DNA of 64,000 nucleotides from Muricea muricata (Eukaryota; Cnidaria; Anthozoa; Malacalcyonacea; Plexauridae): assembly GCA_963855995.1 (NCBI GenBank), contig OY979729.1:10558115-10622114 (forward strand). Reading direction: 5' to 3'. The notes beneath the pieces were generated by a model. It was not told where the DNA came from. It did no database searches and saw only the letters and a list, made by a program, of their open reading frames with translations. Every line of letters begins with the position of its first letter. Positions within the stretch are counted from its first letter, which is position 1. Both the position numbers and the translations under genes were made by a program. This document shows positions 56,882 through 64,000 of this stretch, piece by piece.

Positions 56882-57128
56882 GATCGTTTACAATCGACGC
56901 CATCTTTGTTGACGTTTGAAACACATGGCAACCACAAAGTATCTATTCATTATATCTGATCCTATCGAGCCATACATCTTTAAAGTATCATTCATAATAC
57001 GCTAAAACTAACGATGAAATAGTAAATTGACACAAGTACTTCGCTGTAAACAGCTGAAGTAATCTGCAGAGTCAACCAAGATGGCGCCCAATGACACGAA
57101 ATGACGTCATGTGCAAACCAAGAATAGT
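56882..57128. mobile_element. Insertion of about 250 bp absent from copy 1
   Basis: Copy 1 reads GTAGAACGACAGAATAATGACAAAATGC (43670). Here the same sequence is interrupted after ACGGAAT. Sub-terminal inverted repeats GCCATCTTTGTTGAC / GTCAACCAAGATGGC. The flank GAAT on both sides may be the target duplication. Confidence 0.6.
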
Positions 57129-57221
57129 GACCAAATGCATCAACTATAATTTAAAGGCATTATTACGAAACTTATTTTTGTAAAACGTTCAATCCTACAT
57201 GTTATTTTGTTTTGTTTTTAG

Positions 57222-57267
57222 AAATATCCAAATCCAAATGTTAGAGACGAAATTTCCAGGCGTTAAG
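57222..57267 (+). other. Exon-like 46-bp block, copy 2
   Basis: Partner of 43776-43821, with AG before, GT after, the same length and 7 base differences. Open in the same frame. Confidence 0.3.
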
Positions 57268-57710
57268 GTATTGTTTCTTTAAAAAATATTGTCGACATTT
57301 ACCATATTTTTACATGTTTTTTGACTCGAAAATTGACTGCCAAACTCCTAGGTATTCTATTTAATTATTTTGTTGAATGTATTTGATATCAATGTTATTT
57401 CAATCCAATTTTTTTCACTTAATTTGCTGTCTTCTCTTTTTCATTAACGAGAAATATCTATTAAATCCTCTTTGATCCCTCAATAATAAGTATCTTGTTT
57501 TCTACTAACTTGCACATTACCACTACTTTCTATTACAATGTCGTGTCTTCTCATTCTTGTGGATTGTTGTTTTGTGGGTCTTGTCGTCCAGGATCGTTCA
57601 TTCTTTTCTTTTCTTGTGCGTTTTTTTCACATCCCATCACCCTTTGCAATAGTAGAAAGAATTAAATCATGAGATGATAGTTACGAGTAATTTATAAACT
57701 ATAACATATT

Positions 57711-57866
57711 AAACAATTATTGGATGAGGTTTTTGTGATATGCGGAATTATCAATGTCGAGGTAAGAGTTATCAGCCGAGCCGAAGGCGAGTCAGATAAC
57801 TCTTACCGAGGGATTGATAATTTTGCATATCACAAAAACCGAATCCGATAATTGCTTTATTATACA
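57711..57866. mobile_element. Palindromic element
   Basis: AACAATTATTGGAT.AGGTTTTTGTGATATGC and GGTAAGAGTTATC pair with GATAACTCTTACC and GCATATCACAAAAACC.AATCC.ATAATTG. The loop AGCCGAGCCGAAGGCGAGTC resembles loops of other foldback elements in this window (compare 47780). Confidence 0.75.
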
Positions 57867-58036
57867 TTTTAAGTCTTTTTCCTCGAGCAATTGACGCATT
57901 TCGCCCTCGGAAGAGCTTAAAAAGGAAGATGCCATAACATGAAACAGAAAATATCGAAAAAATGTTGTTGCCATGCCAACCATTGATGCCAACGAATACC
58001 GCATACTGTAATAATCTGCACCGTAGGCTCAACATC

Positions 58037-58078
58037 CAGATAACTCAGTTATCTGCTAGCAGATAACTGAGTTATCTG
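58037..58078. repeat. Perfect 42-bp palindrome
   Basis: CAGATAACTCAGTTATCTGC followed by its exact complement, with no loop and centre GCTAGC. Confidence 0.9.
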
Positions 58079-59900
58079 CAGATTGTGTGATAGTCGCATT
58101 TATCTGCATACAACTGATCAATCACAACGCATAAAACAACTGCAATGTATAATAAAATAGTTTATTAATTAGGCCGGCCAAATTATTGTGTAAGCTGTTA
58201 ATATGAAATTTTTTTATTAAAATCTCGAGAATCATTAGTAAATCGTGAACAAAACACAAAAGAAAATCATAGCCGTGAAGGAGTCTTTATTTCTCACACG
58301 CACACAACTTGCAGCTACCCTAATTTATGATTTTAAATCAAAATATCTCGAGAATTAAACAACACGTAAGGAATGTGTAAATTCTTAAAGCTCTTTCGAA
58401 CAATAAAAATTAATATCTCGCACTAATCTCTCTCAAAAGCTCTCTCAAATTTATTACCAATATCTCTTCAACTATTACTTTGCAGGTGAAATGTAACTTC
58501 TATCAAAACTAGCTTACTTCAAGTTGTTTGGGAATTAAGATTTTACGTGTCAACGAGATCAAATATGAATCTAAGATGGCAGACAGCGCATTAAATTTCT
58601 ATCTTTACGACCAACTCCCCAACGAAAGGCTTTAATTCGCTCGAAAGTGGAATTTTGTTTTTTTATTGTTTAATGTAGTGAAAGATCCTGTGTGCTTTTT
58701 ACAGCACTGCCAACACTAGCAACGTTAGTGCGAGATGTTAATTTTTATTGAAACGAAAGCTGAACTGCTAAAGAAAATAGAAACGACAAGATAAAATCAA
58801 AAAACTTACTTTCACTCTATCTGTGGATCTTCTTGGCTTCGGTTGTTCTCGTTTCATCATGCTGTTTATGGTTTCATCTGGTTGGCGCACTCTCTTCATG
58901 GAACATCACGCCGGTCCAGTAGGTAACTAGCTCACTCGTGTCCAGTCAACCAACATAAAATAAGGAGAAAATTAATGTTACAAAATATTTTAGAATATAG
59001 GACACTAAGCGTTAATTGAAATTGACTTTAACAAACCGTACATTGTGATAGTATTTGCATCTTAACATCTGATGGAGACGGCTTGTGATTTACTTCTTAT
59101 GTCGATATGAATTCTTTCCCATCTTGTTGCGTCATTAGTTGATGGTTGTTGTATTCACTTTTTACTTGGCATTCTTTGAAAAAAAAATTACGATGTTCAG
59201 AAAACTGTTTACAAGATAAGCAAAGAAAACTACGTTCACAAGCATTAGAGAGGACTAAGTAATTATAATAGGCGTGACAGGTCACAGAGGTTAGTCGACG
59301 AAGAAACTCATGGACAAATTCCCGGCATGATGATATTCCGATAGCAAGAAGTACAGCAAGTGTAGAACGTGTACGTGTAAGCTTAAACTGTATCTATGCA
59401 ACTCCAAGAAAAGCGCAACACAAAATGGCGGAATTTAAAGACATTTCTGGTGTCATTTCCAGTTCCCTAACTTTCGCGGACAAATATATTTATATATTTT
59501 TCTCAAATTTTTTTGAAGTAAATCTAGATGGATTTTGTGAATAAACAAATTGAAAAAAGTATTGCCCACGTTAGGAAACTAGAACGGGCGCCCAAGAATG
59601 CCCACAATTTCTCCAATCTGGATTATATTTATTGATTGCGCAAATGACTGATAAAAAATAAGAGAGTAATAAAATACCAAATGGTTTCCTCTTCAAGATA
59701 GTGTCATACATGCGCGCGGCATTTCGGGATATTTGGGAAAACTCGTGTTGAAGTTGAACCTAAGGCAACATGCCAAGTACATGGATGACGCTATCCTGCT
59801 CAGGAAACTATTTAGTAATTGTCTTACAAAACGATGACAGTGAAACACAAGTCAACGCCACGGCATTTAAATTTCTCGTGTAGGATTGTTTGATCCTGCA
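58079..59900. other. Intergenic, nothing recognised
   Basis: AAAATATCTCGAGAAT-type words occur at 58221 and 58338. TGCCAACACTAGCAACGTTAGTGCGAGAT (58709) echoes 36823. No gene supported on either strand. Confidence 0.35.
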
Positions 59901-59905
59901 CAGTA

Positions 59906-60075
59906 ATAGCCAAGTGGCGCAATCGTCAGAGCCAACGCCTATCACATGTGAGGTCGTGGGTTCAATCCTTACTTCAGACTCGTGACACCCATGTGAGGAG
60001 TTAGTCAGTCGTGGGTTTATCCCGGGTACTCCGGTTTGCGAATGTTGACTGGATGGTTAAAATTGTAAAATATCA
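59906..60075 (+). mobile_element. tRNA-derived SINE with clear A and B boxes
   Basis: A box TGGCGCAATCGTCAGAGC and B box GGTTCAATCC at normal spacing, then GTCGTGGGTTTATCCCGGGT, ACTCCGGTTTGCG and AATGTTGACTGGATGG, the conserved family body. The clearest tRNA-derived head of the family in this window. RNA polymerase III transcription is the expected mode for such elements. Confidence 0.8.
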
Positions 60076-60249
60076 GTAATCACCGGAACACGGGTACTTA
60101 ACTAAACTGCTGACGATGAGGCGGAACTCATAATGAATTAATGAAAATGTGTTTCACTGTAGTTATCATATAATGTAATTGCCAAGCTGAATGAATAATT
60201 CTCCAGTAACTACGTCATATGAATAATTTACAATTATGAGAGTAGTGGG

Positions 60250-60500
60250 GGGGGGGGGGGGCAGCATAAAGATTGAAGTAGTGTCAAGGAAGGGGTACTA
60301 CCCTGACGGGTACTAGGCGAAGAAGTAGAGTAAACAGGAGGAAGAAAATTAAATTGGAGTAAATAAGGGGGATTGGGGTAAAGAAGGGGAGAAGCAGGAT
60401 AAAGAAACCAGTGGAAGGGGGTGCTATCCTGGAAGGAGTACCCGGGAAAGAAGAGGGTGAACAGGAGGAAAAGTAGATTGGAGTACAGAAAGGGGAAATT
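60250..60500. repeat. Purine-rich imperfect tandem repeat, about 120 bp
   Basis: A G-run (60248) is followed by two related blocks: GGGGTACTACCCTGACGGGTACT ... (60295) and GGGGGTGCTATCCTGGAAGGAGTACC ... (60417), each followed by AACAGGAGGAA and ATTGGAGTA. The 108-aa minus-strand Pro/Leu/Ser frame is a by-product. Confidence 0.65.
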
Positions 60501-61817
60501 AAACGGATCAGGAAATTCAGACTTGCAATTCAAATGAAAGGCCAATTCCAATGAGCTCATTGGTCATGTAAACACTCGTTAAATCATGGTTCTCGCTTGC
60601 CTTTAGCTTGGAATCATCTTTGAATTTGAACTGAAAGTCTGAATTTGCATGTTTCTTGTATAGAGTGCAGTGTATCAGAACAGAAGAGGTTTTGAAGAAA
60701 AAGAAAGAAAGAATAAAAGTAAGTTAAAATTTGTAAAGAATAATGAAGAAACTATTGGTACAGCACTTGATACATGATGATAATCATCATTATAAACTCT
60801 CTATTAATCCGGGGGGGGGTATAATAGAGAATTTGCAATGATAGTAAGTATATTGTAATATTTGGGTTTTTACCACTAAATCCTCTTGAAAGTTCTTTTT
60901 GGCTGTGGCTTCTCTCATCACAGTTGTCTGTGCTTGTCTTGCAAAATCTCTGGAATATCTATAACGTGAAGGTCAATATTTAAGATTAGAAAAATAGAAA
61001 CCGTAAAATAGAAAGAAATTTAAATCGTGGCGAATACTTTTTACGGTCTTGCTGGCATGACAAAAAGAGAGTATAGATTTATAAGATCATGTTGATTTAT
61101 CCTTTATCTGAACTATATTTAACTTAGATTTTAAAATAGATTTCACCCTGGTAAGCAGACCGAATGGGTTTTCAAACAAGATAACATTTAATGACTAAAA
61201 CGTGCACAGAATAGTTAGAGAATGCTTACATGTCGAATAAAAATCCAATACTTTTAATGTCCAACTACACAATAGCGATTTTCGTTGCATTTCTAGACTG
61301 GAGAAGAAGACGACGCCATTTTGATTTTGATTTCTCCCGACAACGGCAGATTTGTCTTCGCAATTTTTTTCCATTTCTTCGTCGTTTCAGCTCCAATTTG
61401 CTCGTTGTGTTTCTTTCGTACCTTCCTCGCCATTTCCGTACAATCAATGGACATTTATACTCAAGATTAAGACTGTATTGAGACTTTCAAAATGTTCGTC
61501 AGGAGACATAAAAATCGAAGCTTCTTCTTCGGGTTGCAGAAGCAAATGACGTCAGACGACCTTTGTCCGCCAGCAAATACCCGTATGTATAACATTCAAT
61601 GATCTTTTTAGGAAGCTGAAAATCGGTTTTTATTGCGCGAACGAAGTGTTTTTGCCATTATTTCTTACTCAGGTCTTTCTTCTGCTACTTTACTTCATGT
61701 TTACTTAGGTAACTTGCCAAAAGAAACGCCTGTAAGGGACAATTTTGCAATTTTTTTTATTTGGATGCTGATGAACAAGGGAAGACTCGTTAAAGCTTTC
61801 ATTGGCAAATATCTTTC
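60501..61817. other. Intergenic, nothing recognised
   Basis: CpG-containing block at 61300-61450 but no gene-like frame. No repeats stand out. Confidence 0.35.
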
Positions 61818-61955
61818 CCTCCGTGGCCGAGAGGTAAAGACAACTGTCTTGACTTCGATTTTGGGTGGATCGAGGACCGGTCCAGTTCAACTGAGTTTGG
61901 TAAGAATTTAATTCTGATCGATGCTCGATCCACCCAAAACTGAAGTCAAAGCTGG
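61818..61955 (+). repeat. tRNA-like sequence and short inverted repeat
   Basis: CCGTGGCCGAGAGGTAAAGAC resembles the start of a tRNA-derived element (A-box-like), but the B box is poor. GACTTCGATTTTGGGTGGATCGAG (61851) pairs with CTCGATCCACCCAAAACTGAAGTC (61926). The frame through it is not coding. Confidence 0.4.
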
Positions 61956-62085
61956 GCGTGGAGTGCAGGAAAACACTAGGCAGTACCGCGAGGCCGAGGA
62001 GGCAAACGTTATTTCCCAGCGTTGTTAACTAATATTTAAGCAAATTTCATTAACTTGACTGTTGGGGACAGACCTGTAGGGTTGG

Positions 62086-62217
62086 TGCATTGAAGACTTC
62101 TCGTCGTTATTTCCCTTCGTTCAAGAAGACAAGTTGTCTTCATCGAGAAATAACGACGAAAAGACTTCAAGACACCACTAAACCACTACACTTTAAAGTT
62201 ACAGTGTAGTGGTTTAG
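62086..62217. repeat. Two adjacent hairpins
   Basis: GAAGACTTCTCGTCGTTATTT pairs with AAATAACGACGAAAAGACTTC (62092-62170). Next, AAACCACTACACTTT.AAG pairs with ACAGTGTAGTGGTTT (62179-62210). Confidence 0.7.
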
Positions 62218-62299
62218 GGTTTAGCTAGCTAAACCTCTACACTGTGCCAATAATATATGGCTGACTTCTTCCTAACGCTTACGGTACGACCATGGATGC

Positions 62300-63530
62300 G
62301 CAAAGATGCGCAAACACATTAAAGCCTTGAAAGCAAGTGTTTTCTTTTAGGAAAGAATCAAGGACGACAACGCTTACTAAATCAAAGCCGTCTAGTCATG
62401 TTTTAAGTACTTCAGCTATGTTTAACGATCTTTTACCAGATCTTTGCAAGAGGAAAAGTAAAATTTTGCATCATTATTATTAACTTTCCGTCAGTCGTTT
62501 CTTTCTTGATCGAGCATTATATGCCATTGTGTTCAGTGTCCTTGATATAGGAGCCATATACTTATGGCCTTGGGTTTAATTCCCAAACACTGAATGGCAG
62601 TGTTTTGCTCTTCCAATGAGATAACAAGATGGCACTGTAGAACGCGTGGTTTTATATAAGCTACGAGCGTCAAGATATCCTTGATAGGTAACTATTGATC
62701 CTACAATGGCACTTATGTTCACTGCCAATAGGAACGTTTTCAACTCACAGCTTGTACATAATGGCTTTTATAGGTTGTGTCACAAGGAAACTGCAGTTCG
62801 GTCGTAAAATCAACTTGTTTTCAAGGTTGCCGGGTTTTAAACATTACTGACACTGTTAATGTTGTAGCTCGGAATTGTAAAACAACGGCGGCAATGCAGT
62901 TTTCTTGTGCCATAACCATATAAGCTACGACCGCCAAGCTTTATCCTTGATAGGAAAGAATTGATCCCACCAACGACATTTGTATTCTCTACCGATAGGA
63001 ACGTTTGAGACTTACAGCTTGTACATAACGCATTTTATCGGTGAGTCGTAAAACCAACCTGTTACTGCTCAGCAAACTACCATTTCCCTCGATCAACGAT
63101 AGTCGATGAAGCTTGGCGCTCGAGTTGTTCAGCTAAGTTAAACGATCTTTTATGGCGAGGTCTTTTCAAGAAGGCATGAAGCATAGATGCGCAAACACTG
63201 TACAGCCTGTAAAGAATATGTCTTCTTTCGGGAAAGAGTCAAAGACGATAACGCTTATTAAATCAAAACTGTGTAGGCATGTTTTAAGTTGCTCAGCTAT
63301 GTTTAACGATCTTTTATGACCAGGCCTTTGCAAGAAGGAAAGTCGAAGTTTGCATATACTATTGACTTTCCGTCGGTCATTTCTTTCTTGATCGAGCTTT
63401 ATATGTCATTGTGTTCAGTGTCCTTGATATAGGAGTCATGTATTTATGGCCTTGGGTTTGATTCCCAAACACTGCATGGCAGTCTTCAGCTCTTTCAAGT
63501 AATAAGATAACTTTGGAACAAGATGGCAAT
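62300..63530. repeat. Direct repeat, about 880-bp period
   Basis: GATGCGCAAACAC ... TATGGCCTTGGGTTT.ATTCCCAAACACTG at 62305-62600 recurs at 63186-63480 with moderate divergence. TTGGGTTTGATTCCCAA is a perfect T-arm-like hairpin, hinting at a tRNA-derived component. A shorter internal repeat (ATAAGCTACGA.CG.CAAG, CTTGATAGGTAA.., ATAGGAACGTTT, CAGCTTGTACATAA) is at 62658 and 62920. Confidence 0.7.
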
Positions 63531-64000
63531 GCGTTATTTACTATATGCCTGGTCATGCTGTAACTAATCATGTAGTATATTCTACAAACCTTAACTCAGA
63601 ACGTTGGCTGTCAGTTTCTATTCGTGGTTGCTTTGAAACATTGCAGATACTGCTAACCTGGCTATAACCTGTAAAATGCTTGGTTTTACACAACCTACGA
63701 GCGCCAAGCTTCATCGACTATCGTTGATCGAGGGAACTGGTAGTTTGCTGAGCAGTAACAGGTTGGTTTTACGACTCACCGATAAAATGCGTTATGTACA
63801 AGCTGTAAGTCTCAAACGTTCCTATCGGTAGAGAATACAAATGTCGTTGGTGGGATCAATTGTTTCCTATCAAGGATAAAGCTTGGCGGTCGTAGCTTAT
63901 ATAAATGATAAAACCACCCATTTTACAGGTTATGGCACAAGAAAACTGCATTGCCGCCGTTGTTTTACAATTCCGAGCTACAACATTAACAGTGTCAGTA
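62845..64000. repeat. Large inverted repeat, about 280-300-bp arms, open at window edge
   Basis: Arm 62845-63122 is the near-exact complement of 63699-64000 (TACTGACACTGTTAATGTTG ... GATGAAGCTTGGCGCTCG). The right arm has about 20 extra bases near 63903. The spacer is 576 bp and contains the second 880-bp unit. The right arm reaches the last base, so it probably extends beyond the window. Confidence 0.9.

Larger units (their letters stand above)
55656..57385. repeat. Segmental duplication, copy 2
   Basis: Collinear with 40993-43935 (shared blocks listed there). Private insertions: a Harbinger MITE (55832), the GTAGC palindromic MITE (56575) and a 250-bp element (56882). It lacks all three insertions found in copy 1. 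Confidence 0.8.

Noticed and set aside
61633..61911. 92-aa plus-strand frame
   Set aside because: Second half is a tRNA-like repeat. No protein motif.

Overview
This window looks like nuclear DNA of a marine invertebrate, most likely an anthozoan cnidarian (sea anemone or coral). That is an inference. The basis is AT-rich composition, split genes with GT-AG introns, two secreted-type thyroglobulin type-1 (TG1) exon sets of a kind common in anthozoans, a RecQ-like helicase fragment, and a dense load of palindromic DNA transposons (PIF/Harbinger, mariner-like, TTAA-target, 8-bp and 9-bp target-duplication families) and tRNA-derived SINEs. There is no operon structure, and almost all long open frames are chance or transposon-derived.

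Layout. 1-12.9 kb: right part of a Harbinger element, small inverted-repeat elements, a 29-bp minisatellite (6458-7015) and two degenerate arrays of roughly 300-bp units (7.1-9.3 and 10.2-11.3 kb). 12.9-20 kb: SINE copies, AT microsatellite, a 188-bp palindrome, then a tandem array of 2.3-kb units that contain five 208-bp sub-repeats. 20-23 kb: a 2.95-kb Harbinger element with CAG target duplications. 24-33 kb: the gene-bearing part, with in-phase candidate exons at 23959-24611, a TG1-like exon at 26201-26407 with a terminal exon at 27060, and a three-exon secreted TG1 gene (28279-32797). 33-45 kb: mariner-like and TTAA elements, hammerhead-like palindromes, and copy 1 of a segmental duplication (40993-43935). 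45-48 kb: three transposons nested in one another, one carrying the N-terminal part of a RecQ-like helicase. 48-64 kb: a second minisatellite, more palindromic elements, copy 2 of the segmental duplication (55656-57385), SINEs, and a complex of direct and inverted repeats running off the right edge.

The gene-level content is therefore one well-supported protein gene (TG1), one probable partial TG1 gene next to it, one candidate exon set, and transposon-derived fragments. The most informative feature is the transposon stratigraphy: internal duplications provide natural empty sites, so several target duplications can be read directly.
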